From Leisingera aquaemixtae (GTDB lineage Bacteria; Pseudomonadota; Alphaproteobacteria; Rhodobacterales; Rhodobacteraceae), in the NCBI RefSeq assembly GCF_019801145.1, contig NZ_JAHVJQ010000006.1:186001-250000 (forward strand): a DNA stretch of 64,000 nucleotides, in the 5' to 3' direction. The position numbers and the translations under genes are program-made. Positions within the stretch are counted from its first letter, which is position 1. The number at the start of each line of letters is the position of its first letter. Positions 53,279-62,267 of this stretch are shown piece after piece. The notes below the pieces were generated by a model. It was not told the DNA's origin and did no database searches. It saw nothing but the letters and a program-made list of their open reading frames with translations.

Positions 53279-54256
53279 ATGCTGGACGCTGCACCCATCC
53301 GCACCGACTGGACCCGCGAGGAAGCGGAAGCGATTTATAACAAACCTTTCATGGACTTGCTGTTTCAGGCGCATACCGTGCACCGGCAGTATTTCGACCC
53401 CAACCAGGTGCAGAAATCCAAGCTCCTCAGCATCAAGACCGGCGGCTGTGCCGAGGACTGCGCCTATTGCTCCCAGTCGGCCCGCAACGGCGCGCAGCTC
53501 TCGGCCTCCAAGCTGATCGAGGTGCAGCGGGTGATCGCCGAGGCCAAAAAAGCCAAGGAAGGCGGCGCCACCCGTTACTGCATGGGCGCCGCCTGGCGCT
53601 CGCCCAAGGACCGCGACATGGCGGCGCTGGAGGCGATGGTGCAGGGCGTCAAGGACCTGGGCATGGAAACCTGCATGACCCTGGGCATGCTGGACGAGGA
53701 ACAGGTGTTCCGCCTGCGCGATGCCGGTCTCGACTACTACAATCACAACATCGACACCTCGGAGCGCTACTACTCCGAAATCATCACCACCCGCACCTTT
53801 GCCGACCGTATCGACACCCTGAACCGGGTGCGCGAAGCGGGCATCAAGGTCTGCTCCGGCGGCATCGTCGGCATGGGGGAAAAGCAGCTCGACCGTATCG
53901 ACATGATGCTGGCGCTGGCCACGCTGGAGGTGCATCCGGATTCGGTGCCGGTCAACATGCTGATCCCGATCGCCGACACGCCGCTGGCCAATGTCGAGAA
54001 GCTGGACCCGATCGAATTCGTGCGTTCCGTGGCGCTGGCCCGCATCCTAATGCCGAAATCGCATGTGCGCCTGTCCGCGGGCCGCACAGATATGTCGGAC
54101 GAGATGCAGGCGATGTGCTTCTTTGCCGGTGCCAACTCGATCTTTGTGGGCGACACGCTGCTGACCGCGGACAACCCCGAAGAGGACAAGGACCAGCAGC
54201 TGTTCGACCGTCTGGGCATCACCGCGATGGCGGCAGGCTGCGACGGCAGCCGCTAA
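53279..54256 (+). CDS. bioB: biotin synthase BioB
   Basis: A 325-residue radical SAM enzyme that inserts sulfur into dethiobiotin. The CxxxCxxC motif is CAEDCAYC (about residues 58-65), followed by [15 protein letters not shown] and the [13 protein letters not shown] block. GGAGA precedes the ATG at 53279. It heads the bio operon and overlaps bioF by one base (TAATG). Promoter and BioR operator lie about 55 bases upstream. Confidence 0.97.
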   Translation: MLDAAPIRTDWTREEAEAIYNKPFMDLLFQAHTVHRQYFDPNQVQKSKLLSIKTGGCAEDCAYCSQSARNGAQLSASKLIEVQRVIAEAKKAKEGGATRYCMGAAWRSPKDRDMAALEAMVQGVKDLGMETCMTLGMLDEEQVFRLRDAGLDYYNHNIDTSERYYSEIITTRTFADRIDTLNRVREAGIKVCSGGIVGMGEKQLDRIDMMLALATLEVHPDSVPVNMLIPIADTPLANVEKLDPIEFVRSVALARILMPKSHVRLSAGRTDMSDEMQAMCFFAGANSIFVGDTLLTADNPEEDKDQQLFDRLGITAMAAGCDGSR

Positions 54257-55395
54257 TGGCGGGCGCCTTCCCGAGGCATGAGAAATCGCTGGAAGCGCTG
54301 CGCACGCGCGGGCGCTACCGGCAGCTGATGCCGCGGGACGGGTATGACTTTGCCTCCAACGACTACCTCGGGCTGGCGGGCAGCGATGTGCTGCGCGCGG
54401 CCGCCGCAGACGCGCTGGCGCGCGGGGTGCCGGTGGGGGCGGGCGGCTCGCGCCTCTTGCGCGGCAATGACGCGGAACACCAGCGTCTGGAAGCTGAGGC
54501 GGCTGAATTCTTCGGCACTGAGGCCGCGTTGTTCATGGGTGGCGGTTTCAACGCCAATCAGGCGATCTTCTCCACCCTGCCGCAGCAGGGCGATCTGGTG
54601 CTCTATGATGCGCTGATCCATGCCAGCACCCATGACGGGATGCGGCTGGGCCGGGCAGAGACCCGCAGCTTTGCACACAGCGATGCGGAGGACGCGGCAC
54701 GGGTGCTGAAGGACTGGCGCTCGTCAGGCGGTTCAGGCCAGGTCTGGATCGCGGTTGAGGCGGTCTACTCCATGGATGGAGACCTCGCCCCGCTGGAGGC
54801 GCTGTTGGCGCTGGCGGATGCAGAGGGCGCCGTGCTGGTGGTGGATGAGGCGCATTCTTCCGGCGTGTTCGGCGACCTGGGCTGCGGGCTGGCGCATGAA
54901 ATCGCCCGCCGCCCCAACGTTCTTTCCTTACACACCTGCGGCAAGGCGCTGGGCGCCTCGGGCGCGTTGATCTGCGGTCAGCGGGTGCTGATCGAGACGC
55001 TGATCAACAAGGCGCGCGGGTTCATCTTTGCCACCGCGCCGTCGCCGCTGAACGCGGCGCTGGTGCGGGCGGCCTTGCAGGAACTTCAGCAGAACCCGGG
55101 CCGCCGCGAACAGGCGTGGCAGGGAATTACCCATGCGCAAGGCGAGGCCAAGCGCCTGTGCGGGCTGGAAGGGTTCCAAAGCCAGATCCTGCCGGTGGTG
55201 ATCGGCGATGACAAGCGCACCATGGCGCTGGCTTCGCGGATGCAAGGCCATGGTTATGACATCCGCGGCATCCGCCCGCCGACAGTGCCGCGCGGCACCT
55301 CGCGGCTGCGGCTGTCGATCACGTTGAACACGGGGGCAGAGGTCATCACCCAGATGTTCGAAGACCTCGCCCGGGAAATGGAGACAACCCCATGA
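54256..55395 (+). CDS. bioF: 8-amino-7-oxononanoate synthase BioF
   Basis: A 379-residue PLP enzyme that condenses pimeloyl-ACP with alanine. Motifs are DFASNDYLGLA (about residues 31-41), GAGGSRLLRGN, VVDEAHSSGVFG, and the PLP lysine in HTCGKALGASGALI near residue 230. It begins within the bioB stop region and ends overlapping bioD. Confidence 0.95.
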   Translation: MAGAFPRHEKSLEALRTRGRYRQLMPRDGYDFASNDYLGLAGSDVLRAAAADALARGVPVGAGGSRLLRGNDAEHQRLEAEAAEFFGTEAALFMGGGFNANQAIFSTLPQQGDLVLYDALIHASTHDGMRLGRAETRSFAHSDAEDAARVLKDWRSSGGSGQVWIAVEAVYSMDGDLAPLEALLALADAEGAVLVVDEAHSSGVFGDLGCGLAHEIARRPNVLSLHTCGKALGASGALICGQRVLIETLINKARGFIFATAPSPLNAALVRAALQELQQNPGRREQAWQGITHAQGEAKRLCGLEGFQSQILPVVIGDDKRTMALASRMQGHGYDIRGIRPPTVPRGTSRLRLSITLNTGAEVITQMFEDLAREMETTP

Positions 55396-56018
55396 ACGCG
55401 CTGATCGTGACCGGAACCGATACCGGCATCGGCAAGACCATCTTCTCGGCCGGCCTGGTGCAGGCGCTGGGCGCCACCTATTGGAAGCCGGTGCAATCGG
55501 GGCTGGAGGACGAGACCGACAGCCAGACCGTGGCCCGCCTGTCGGGCCGCCCGGCGCTGCCGGAAGGCTATCTGCTGCAGCTGCCCGCCTCGCCGCATCT
55601 GTCGGCAGAGGCCGAAGGCGTGGAGATCGACCCGGATGCGCTGCCCTTGCCCGAGGTTGACGGCGTGCTGGTGGCCGAAGGCGCAGGCGGGCTGATGGTG
55701 CCGCTGAACCGCAAGGTGCTGTATCTCGATCTGTTTGCCCGCTGGGGCGCGCCGGTGATCCTCTGCGCCCGGACCCAGCTGGGCACGATCAACCACACGC
55801 TGCTGTCGCTGAAAGCGCTGCGCGATGCGGGCTGCCCGGTGGTCGGCGTGGCCTTCATCGGTGACGCGGAACCGGCGGTGGAGGAAACCATCTGCCAATT
55901 CGGCCAGGCGGCGCACCTGGGGCGGCTGCCGGTGCTGGGCGAGCTGACCTCTGACGCGCTGGCCGTGGCCTTTCAGGCCAGCATCCGGGTGGATCTGATC
56001 AAGGAGGCGCTGGCATGA
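55392..56018 (+). CDS. bioD: dethiobiotin synthetase BioD
   Basis: A 208-residue P-loop enzyme. It starts NALIVTGTDTGIGKTIFSAG with the ATP loop at residues 8-14, then WKPVQSGLEDETDSQ and EGAGGLMVPLN. It closes the ureido ring with CO2 and ATP. Both ends overlap neighbouring bio genes by four bases. Confidence 0.95.
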   Translation: MNALIVTGTDTGIGKTIFSAGLVQALGATYWKPVQSGLEDETDSQTVARLSGRPALPEGYLLQLPASPHLSAEAEGVEIDPDALPLPEVDGVLVAEGAGGLMVPLNRKVLYLDLFARWGAPVILCARTQLGTINHTLLSLKALRDAGCPVVGVAFIGDAEPAVEETICQFGQAAHLGRLPVLGELTSDALAVAFQASIRVDLIKEALA

Positions 56019-57313
56019 GTGCCGCAGACCTCACCCAGCTGGAGTTTGACCAGCAGCATCTCTGGCATCCCTACACCAATGTCGCCAAGCCCGGCCCGAC
56101 CTTCGTGGTGAAGGAAAGCGAAGGTATGTACATCACCCTGGACGACGGCACCCGGCTGATCGACGCCATGTCGTCCTGGTGGTGCATGATGCACGGCCAC
56201 AAGAACCCGGCGATCACCAAGGCAATCCACGACCAGCTCGACACCCTGCCGCATGTGATGTTCGGCGGGCTGACCCATGACCCGGCCATCGACCTGGGCC
56301 GCAAGCTCTTGGAGATCACGCCCGAAAGCCTTACCCGCATCTTCTATTGCGACTCTGGATCGGTCTCGGTGGAGGTGGCGATGAAGATGGCGGTGCAATA
56401 CCAGCACGCTATCGGCCAGGCGGGGCGCAAGGAATTTGCCACCATCCGCTCCGGCTATCACGGCGACACCTGGAAGGCGATGAGCGTCTGCGACCCGGAT
56501 ACCGGCATGCACCACCTGTTCCAGGGCGCGCTGAGCGTGCAGCACTTCGTCTCCCGCCCGCCGATCCGCATTCATCAGGACTGGAATGACGACCCGGCGC
56601 AGAACGGCCTGGGCGAGCTGCGGGCAGTGCTGGAGGCCAACGCCGAGAGGATCGCCGCCTTCATCCTGGAGCCCGTGGTGCAGGGCACCGGCGGGATGTA
56701 TTTCTATCACCCCGAATATCTCAATCAGGCACGGCGCTTGTGCGATGAGCTGGGCATCCTCCTGATCTTCGACGAGATCGCCACCGGCTTCGGCCGCACA
56801 GGCGAGCTGTTCGCAACCAATTTCTGCAGTGTCGAGCCGGACATCATCTGCCTCGGCAAGGGGCTGACCGGCGGCCATATCTCTTTCGCCTGCACCATGA
56901 CCAACGACCGCGTGGCGGAAGGCATCGGCGGCGGCAACCCCGGGCTGTTCATGCACGGGCCGACCTATATGGGCAACCCGCTGGCCTGTGCCGCGGCCAA
57001 GGCGTCGCTGGACCTGCTCACGGGGCAGGACTGGCGCGGCACGGTGGCGGCAATCGGCGAACAGATGCAGGCCGAACTGGCCCCGGCGCGCGATCTGCCG
57101 AATGTGGCGGACGTGCGGGTGCTGGGCGCCATCGGCGTCATAGAGATGAAGCACCGCGTCTCAGCCGACGAGGCGCATGCCCGGGCGCATGACATGGGCG
57201 TGTTCCTGCGCCCGTTCGGCACCAACATCTACACCATGCCGCCCTTCATCACGGCGCCGGAGCAGCTGAGCGAAATCACCGCAGGCATGCTGCGGCTGGC
57301 GCGGGAGCTGTAG
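56015..57313 (+). CDS. bioA: adenosylmethionine-8-amino-7-oxononanoate transaminase BioA
   Basis: A 432-residue class III aminotransferase. Motifs are HLWHPYTNVAKPGPTF near the start, SSWWCMMHGHKNPAI, YHGDTWKAMSVCDP, and FDEIATGFGRTG followed by LGKGLTGGHISFA with the PLP lysine (about residue 286). It makes 7,8-diaminononanoate using SAM as amino donor. Its start overlaps bioD. Confidence 0.96.
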   Translation: MSAADLTQLEFDQQHLWHPYTNVAKPGPTFVVKESEGMYITLDDGTRLIDAMSSWWCMMHGHKNPAITKAIHDQLDTLPHVMFGGLTHDPAIDLGRKLLEITPESLTRIFYCDSGSVSVEVAMKMAVQYQHAIGQAGRKEFATIRSGYHGDTWKAMSVCDPDTGMHHLFQGALSVQHFVSRPPIRIHQDWNDDPAQNGLGELRAVLEANAERIAAFILEPVVQGTGGMYFYHPEYLNQARRLCDELGILLIFDEIATGFGRTGELFATNFCSVEPDIICLGKGLTGGHISFACTMTNDRVAEGIGGGNPGLFMHGPTYMGNPLACAAAKASLDLLTGQDWRGTVAAIGEQMQAELAPARDLPNVADVRVLGAIGVIEMKHRVSADEAHARAHDMGVFLRPFGTNIYTMPPFITAPEQLSEITAGMLRLAREL

Positions 57314-57316
57314 AAC

Positions 57317-57931
57317 ATGGAGTTCCGCTGGCTCAAACAGGACAGTGCAGCCGAGGCCATCGTGGTCTTCGGCGGCTGGGCTGTGGGGCCGGAGGTGTTC
57401 TGGCACCTGGATGGCCCGCAGGACATCCTGTTTGCCAGTGATTACACGCGTCTGGACGCGGAGCTGCCGGATCTGTCCGGTTACGGGCGGGTCAGCCTGC
57501 TGGCCTGGTCGTTCGGCGTCGCCTCATATGCCCATTGGCAGCAGGGACGCCCCGACCCCTTTGCCCGCAAAGTGGCAGTAAACGGCAGCCTGCAGCCGGT
57601 GAACCGCAGCGCGGGCATTCCGCCCGCCGTGTTCCGCCGCACCGTGGAGACCCTGAGCCTGGAAAGCTATCAGCAGTTCCTGGCCCGCGTGTTCGGCGCC
57701 CCGCAAGAGGCCGAGGCGCTGGACGTGGAGGCGCGGCGGGCCGAGCTGCTGGCGGTTGAGCGCCGCGGAGACGCGCCGCAGATGCGGTTCAGCCGGGTCT
57801 GGATCAGCTCCGGCGACAAGATTTTTCCGCCCGCCAATCTGGCCCGCGCCTGGGCCGGGCAGAACGTGTCGCATCTGGATGCGCCGCATGCGCCGTTTGA
57901 CCGGTTTGCCCAGTGGGAGGAGCTGTTCTGA
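57317..57931 (+). CDS. bioG: pimeloyl-ACP methyl ester esterase BioG
   Basis: A 204-residue alpha/beta hydrolase of the BioG (DUF452) family. It has VFGGWAVGPEVFWHL near residues 17-31 and the nucleophile in LLAWSFGV (about residues 59-66), with a C-terminal HAPFDRF histidine. It releases pimeloyl-ACP from the methyl ester made by BioC, the role taken by BioH in E. coli. It overlaps bioC (TGATG). Confidence 0.9.
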   Translation: MEFRWLKQDSAAEAIVVFGGWAVGPEVFWHLDGPQDILFASDYTRLDAELPDLSGYGRVSLLAWSFGVASYAHWQQGRPDPFARKVAVNGSLQPVNRSAGIPPAVFRRTVETLSLESYQQFLARVFGAPQEAEALDVEARRAELLAVERRGDAPQMRFSRVWISSGDKIFPPANLARAWAGQNVSHLDAPHAPFDRFAQWEELF

Positions 57932-58722
57932 TGAAGGATATGCAGCCCCCGCATCTGGATCAGTCCCGCGTGCGCCAGAGTTTTCGGCGCGGGCTGGAGA
58001 GTTATCACGGCTCGGCCTCCGTGCAGGCGGATATTGCCGGCCAGCTGGCCGCGATGCTGCAGCAGCAAGGCGCGCCGCGGCGCTTCGCCAGCGTCCTGGA
58101 GTTCGGGTGCGGCACCGGCCATCTGACGCGGCAGCTGCTGCAGCGGTTCCAGGCGGACAGCCTGATCCTGAATGACCTGGTGCCGGAAGCCGCACAGGTG
58201 CTGCAGGCGCTGGATGGCACAGCCCCGGCGCAGGCCCGGTTCGCGGGCGGCCCGATCGAAATCCTGCCGCTGCCGCAAGAGCTGGATCTGATCGCCTCTG
58301 CCTCTACCGTGCAGTGGATCCCGGATTTGGCCGGCTTGGCCGCGCGGCTGGCAGCGCATCTGAAACCGGGCGGCTGGCTGGCGCTCTCAGGCTTCGGCCG
58401 CGGCCAGTTCCGCGAGCTTGCGGCGCTGGGTTCCGCCGCTGCGGCCCCCAGCTATCTGGACGCGGATGAATGGCCGGCGGTCCTGCCGCACGGCATGGAA
58501 ATCCTTCAGATTACACAGCGCCCGGTGGTGCTGGAGTTCAGCTCTGCTATGCACTTGCTGAAGCACCTGCGCCAGACCGGTGTGAACGGCCATGCCCAGC
58601 AAAACTGGAGCCGCCGGCGTCTGCGGGAGTTCGAAGAGGCCTACCGCGCGCGTTTCGGCCGCAACGGCATTCTGCCGCTGACCTATGATCCTGTGCTGCT
58701 GGTGGCCCGCAAGGCCGCCTGA
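57931..58722 (+). CDS. bioC: malonyl-ACP O-methyltransferase BioC
   Basis: A 263-residue class I SAM methyltransferase. The SAM loop is VLEFGCGTGHLTRQL near residues 52-66, followed by LILNDLVPEA. It carries ASASTVQWIPDLAGLA and the BioC-type HLRQTGVNG. It caps malonyl-ACP so that fatty acid enzymes can build the pimelate chain; BioG reverses the cap. It is the last gene of the operon. Confidence 0.93.
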   Translation: MKDMQPPHLDQSRVRQSFRRGLESYHGSASVQADIAGQLAAMLQQQGAPRRFASVLEFGCGTGHLTRQLLQRFQADSLILNDLVPEAAQVLQALDGTAPAQARFAGGPIEILPLPQELDLIASASTVQWIPDLAGLAARLAAHLKPGGWLALSGFGRGQFRELAALGSAAAAPSYLDADEWPAVLPHGMEILQITQRPVVLEFSSAMHLLKHLRQTGVNGHAQQNWSRRRLREFEEAYRARFGRNGILPLTYDPVLLVARKAA

Positions 58723-58760
58723 GCAAAGCCAGCGCGCTTTGCGCAAGTTTTAGGTTTTTT
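58723..58760 (+). terminator. weak terminator after bioC
   Basis: GCAAAG (58723-58728) pairs with CTTTGC (58737-58742). TTTT then TTTTTT follow a few bases later. The stem is short, so efficiency is doubtful. Confidence 0.45.
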
Positions 58761-58886
58761 CCTGTCCGGCCGGGCTGCGGTTCCGGGGCGGCGTTAATCT
58801 TTGTCAACTCCCGCCTGCTATCCCGGGTCCCGGAGCTGCGCCGAGGCGCGGCGCGTGGGACGACTGGCAGTACGGGAGTTGCGCCA

Positions 58887-59855
58887 ATGAAATTCAATGT
58901 TTTTGCCGCGGCATTGGCGGCGCTGGCGGTTTCGGGGGCCGCCGAAGCAGCTGATATGGGGGATGCCGGTACACCGATCCGTCTGTCGCTGAACAACTGG
59001 ACGGGCCAACACCTGTCGACCTACATCGCCGGCGGCATGCTGGAGGAGGCGGGCTATACCGTCGAATATGTCGAGGCGGACCTGAACGACCTGTACGGTG
59101 AAATCGCCACCGGCGACGTGCATGCGATGGTGGAGATCTGGACCAGCAGCGACCCTGCAGAATATTTCGATCTGGTGGATGAAGGGCGGCTGGAAAACCT
59201 GGGCGACATGGGGCTGGACGCGCGCAACGGCGTGGTGTTTCCGCCTTACGTGGCGCAGATGTGCCCCGGCCTGCCCAACTGGGAGGCGCTGCGCGACTGC
59301 GCCGGCATTTTCTCAGAGGACGGCAAGGGCAAGCGCGGCATCTACCTGGCCTACCCGGAATCCTGGGGCTCGCCCGGCGCCGACCGGATCCGTGCGCTGG
59401 AGCTGCCGTTCGACGTGGTCGCGGCCGAGTCCGAGGCGGCGATGATCGAGGCCTTCCAGACGGCCTACCGCGAGAAGCGTCCGGTGATCTCCACCTTCTG
59501 GGCGCCGCACTGGGCAATGTCCTCTTATGCGCTGCAGTTCGTGCGCCTGCCCAAGCCGGAGCCCGCCTGTTACACTGATCCGTCCTGGGGGCCGAACCCC
59601 AAGGCCACCGGCGACTGCGATTTCTACCGCGGCGGCGTGGTCAAGGCGAGCTGGCCGGGGCTCAAGGACCGCTGGCCTGCCGCTTATGAAATCCTGAAGA
59701 ACTACCAGCTGAGCATCTGGGATCAGCAGCCGCTGATCGGGCTGGTCGATGTCCGCGGCGAAACCCCGCGGGGCGCCGCCCGCGGCTGGCTGGCAGTGAA
59801 CCGCGCCAAATGGATGCCGGTCGTCGAGGAGGCCACCGGCAAGGGCCGCTCCTGA
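58887..59855 (+). CDS. quaternary-amine ABC transporter binding protein 1
   Basis: A 322-residue periplasmic binding protein (OpuAC/ProX-like) with a signal peptide ending AAEAA (about residue 22). The mature protein has LNNWTGQHLSTYIAGG and VHAMVEIWTSSDPAEY, the aromatic-rich pattern of glycine betaine/choline binding proteins. Cysteines recur at the same places as in the second paralogue (CPGLPNWEALRDCA and later CYTDPSWGPNP...CDF). It has its own terminator, so it may be expressed apart from the ABC genes. Ligand (betaine, choline or relative) is not determined. Confidence 0.9.
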   Translation: MKFNVFAAALAALAVSGAAEAADMGDAGTPIRLSLNNWTGQHLSTYIAGGMLEEAGYTVEYVEADLNDLYGEIATGDVHAMVEIWTSSDPAEYFDLVDEGRLENLGDMGLDARNGVVFPPYVAQMCPGLPNWEALRDCAGIFSEDGKGKRGIYLAYPESWGSPGADRIRALELPFDVVAAESEAAMIEAFQTAYREKRPVISTFWAPHWAMSSYALQFVRLPKPEPACYTDPSWGPNPKATGDCDFYRGGVVKASWPGLKDRWPAAYEILKNYQLSIWDQQPLIGLVDVRGETPRGAARGWLAVNRAKWMPVVEEATGKGRS

Positions 59856-59885
59856 CCCCGGAAATCCGTGCAGTATTCCGAACCG

Positions 59886-59914
59886 GCGCCTCCGCAATGC
59901 GGGGGCGCTTTCTT
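59886..59914 (+). terminator. rho-independent terminator after binding protein 1
   Basis: GCGCCTCCGC (59886-59895) pairs with GCGGGGGCGC (59899-59908) with one G-U pair, then TTTCTTATT. Confidence 0.8.
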
Positions 59915-60238
59915 ATTCGCGGCAGGCGGCCTGCAGCTGCCGGCGCCGCCGCGCAGCCCCTGGCGGGGCGGGAGCGGGTGATTCCAGAACTTGTCTGTTT
60001 GCACAAAATCTTAAACCGTCAATCAAAATATTTCGCCTTTTGTGCCGCATTCACTCGACAAACTGTCGTAATATGTTCCAATACTTGCATTATCCCCGGC
60101 CACACTTGGGTCATGGGTGCCTGCCGCAAATAACAACACTGGCCGCAAGGCCGGGCAGGCGCCATGAACCGCCGGGTTCCAAAAGACGCGCCAGGCCGGA
60201 AAACAGGCCGCGCAAGCACAACGACAGGGAGTATTGAG
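59915..60238. other. upstream region of binding protein 2
   Basis: Non-coding. An AT-rich stretch around 60000-60090 contains the inverted repeat CGACA-AAC-TGTCG (60056-60068) directly before TAATAT (60069-60074), a possible -10. This could be an operator covering the promoter of the second binding protein operon. No regulator family can be assigned. Confidence 0.45.
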
Positions 60239-61204
60239 ATGAACTTCAAGGGATATGCGCTGGCGCTGGGCGCCGCAACAATGACGGTTGCCGCGGGCAT
60301 CGCCTCCGCCGCCGAACTGGGCGACACCGGCAAGCCGATCAAGCTGGCGGTGAATGAATGGACCGGCCAGCATGTGACCACCCACATCGCAGGCGAGATG
60401 CTCAAGGCCGCGGGCTACGACGTTGAATATGTCTCTGCCGGGATGATGAACCAGTTCCAGGCAATTGCCGATGGCGACATCCACGCGACGCTGGAAATCT
60501 GGTCTTCCAACGTGTCCGACGAATACGCCAAGAAGGTCGAGGAAGGCACCGTCGTCGAGCTTGGCGATCTGGAGCTGAACGCCCGCGAAGGCATCGCCTA
60601 TCCGGCGCATGTGGCCGAGATCTGCCCCGGCCTGCCGGCCTGGGAGGCGCTGAAGGACTGCGCCGCGCAATTCGCCACCGCCGAAACCCTGCCCGAAGGC
60701 CGCCTGGTTGATTATCCGGCCGACTGGGGCACCCCGGGCGCCGACCGCATGACCGGCCTGGCGCTGCCATTCAAGGCCGTGCCAGCGGGCTCTGAGGCAG
60801 CGCTGATCGTTGAGCTGCGCGCTGCGACCGAACGCAAGACGCCGCTGCTGATCACCTTCTGGCAGCCGCATTGGGCGATGTCGGCCTATGACGTGAAATT
60901 CGTCGACCTGCCGCCGGGCGAGGATGCCTGCTTCTCCGATCCCGCCTGGGGCCCGAACCCCGATGCGGTGAACGATTGCGACTTCTCTCCCTCGCGCATC
61001 TTCAAGGCCGCTTGGTCCGGCACCGCGGAAACCTGGCCTGCGGCGTTTGAGATCCTGTCAAACTACACCCTGGCTGTTGAGGACCAGCAGCCGATGATGG
61101 GCGCGATCGATGTGGACGGCGGCAAGGTCGAAGAGGTAGTTGCCGAATGGATGGCCGCCAACGAGGACAAGTGGCGCCCGGTTGTCGACGCCGCAATCAA
61201 CTGA
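60239..61204 (+). CDS. quaternary-amine ABC transporter binding protein 2
   Basis: A 321-residue binding protein paralogous to the one at 58887 over its full length: signal peptide ending IASAA, then VNEWTGQHVTTHIAGEML, IHATLEIWSSNVSDEYAK, CPGLPAWEALKDCA and CFSDPAWGPNPDAVNDCDF. The four shared cysteines suggest two disulfides. The ATG at 60239 follows GGGAG; an earlier in-frame ATG at 60164 lacks a signal-like start. It lies 10 bases before the ATPase gene and is the partner most tightly linked to the transporter. Confidence 0.93.
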   Translation: MNFKGYALALGAATMTVAAGIASAAELGDTGKPIKLAVNEWTGQHVTTHIAGEMLKAAGYDVEYVSAGMMNQFQAIADGDIHATLEIWSSNVSDEYAKKVEEGTVVELGDLELNAREGIAYPAHVAEICPGLPAWEALKDCAAQFATAETLPEGRLVDYPADWGTPGADRMTGLALPFKAVPAGSEAALIVELRAATERKTPLLITFWQPHWAMSAYDVKFVDLPPGEDACFSDPAWGPNPDAVNDCDFSPSRIFKAAWSGTAETWPAAFEILSNYTLAVEDQQPMMGAIDVDGGKVEEVVAEWMAANEDKWRPVVDAAIN

Positions 61205-61214
61205 GCCCAGCCCA

Positions 61215-62267
61215 GTGAGCGGCTCAGAGACGCCTGCCATCACCTGCCGGAATGTCTGGCAGGTGTTTGGCAACAACGCAGACAGCGCCCTGAAAGAGGC
61301 GCTGTCGCGGCACGAAACACCCGAAGCGGCTGCCCAGGAACTGCGCGGCAAGGGGCTGATCCCGGCGGTGCAGGACGCCTCCTTTGACGTGAAGGAGGGG
61401 GAGCTGTTTGTGATCATGGGGCTGTCGGGTTCCGGCAAGTCGACCCTGATCCGCTGCATCTCGCACCTGCTGCACGCCACTGGCGGCGAAATCCGCATCG
61501 ACGGCGAGAATATCGTCGAGGCCAGCCCCAAGCGGCTGATCGAGTTGCGCCGCAAGAAGCTGGGCATGGTGTTCCAGCACTTCGGCCTGTTCCCGCATAT
61601 GACCGTGGCCGAAAACGTGGCCTACCCGCTGCGGGTGCAGGGCGTGAAGAAGAAACAGCGGCTGGCCAAGGCGCAGGAGGTGATCGAACTGGTCGGCCTC
61701 GGCGGGCGCGAAAAGAACTTCCCGCGTGAACTTTCAGGCGGCCAGCGTCAGCGCGTCGGCATCGCCCGCTCACTGGTGGCCGATTGCTCGGTCTGGTTCC
61801 TGGATGAGCCGTTCTCGGCGCTGGACCCGCTGATCCGGCGGCAGCTGCAGGATGAGTTCCTGGAGATCCAGGCCAAGCTCAGGACCACCATCGTATTCAT
61901 CACCCATGACATCAACGAGGCGCTGAAACTGGCTGACCGCATCGCCATCATGCGCGATGGCAAGGTGGTGCAGATCGGCACGCCTGCTGACATCGTGCTG
62001 CGCCCGGTCGATGACTATGTGCGGGAGTTCTCCAAGGATGTGGCCAAGGGCCAGCACGCGCATGTGTCCTCGGTGATGCAGCCAGGCGAACACCATGTCT
62101 ACGGCGCCGACGATCCCGGCCTGCGCCAGGACATGACGCTGGACGCAGCCCTTGCGCGCTGCATGGAGCTGTACGAGCCGGTGCCGGTCCGCACGGATGA
62201 CGGCAAGCTGGTCGGCGTGGTGAACCCTGCAGACCTCGCTGCCGCGCTGCAGGTGGAGCAGGGCTGA
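61215..62267 (+). CDS. quaternary-amine ABC transporter ATPase (ProV/OpuAA-like)
   Basis: A 350-residue ATPase. It has Walker A GLSGSGKST near residue 73, a Q-loop in FQHFGLFPHMTVAENV, the signature LSGGQRQRVGIARSL, Walker B in WFLDEPFSALDP, and a short C-terminal CBS-like part. The GTG at 61215 is chosen because it is the first in-frame start after the binding protein stop; the frame upstream belongs to that gene. The N-terminal extension with FGNNADSALKEALSRHETPE is typical of glycine betaine importers. Confidence 0.92.
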   Translation: MSGSETPAITCRNVWQVFGNNADSALKEALSRHETPEAAAQELRGKGLIPAVQDASFDVKEGELFVIMGLSGSGKSTLIRCISHLLHATGGEIRIDGENIVEASPKRLIELRRKKLGMVFQHFGLFPHMTVAENVAYPLRVQGVKKKQRLAKAQEVIELVGLGGREKNFPRELSGGQRQRVGIARSLVADCSVWFLDEPFSALDPLIRRQLQDEFLEIQAKLRTTIVFITHDINEALKLADRIAIMRDGKVVQIGTPADIVLRPVDDYVREFSKDVAKGQHAHVSSVMQPGEHHVYGADDPGLRQDMTLDAALARCMELYEPVPVRTDDGKLVGVVNPADLAAALQVEQG

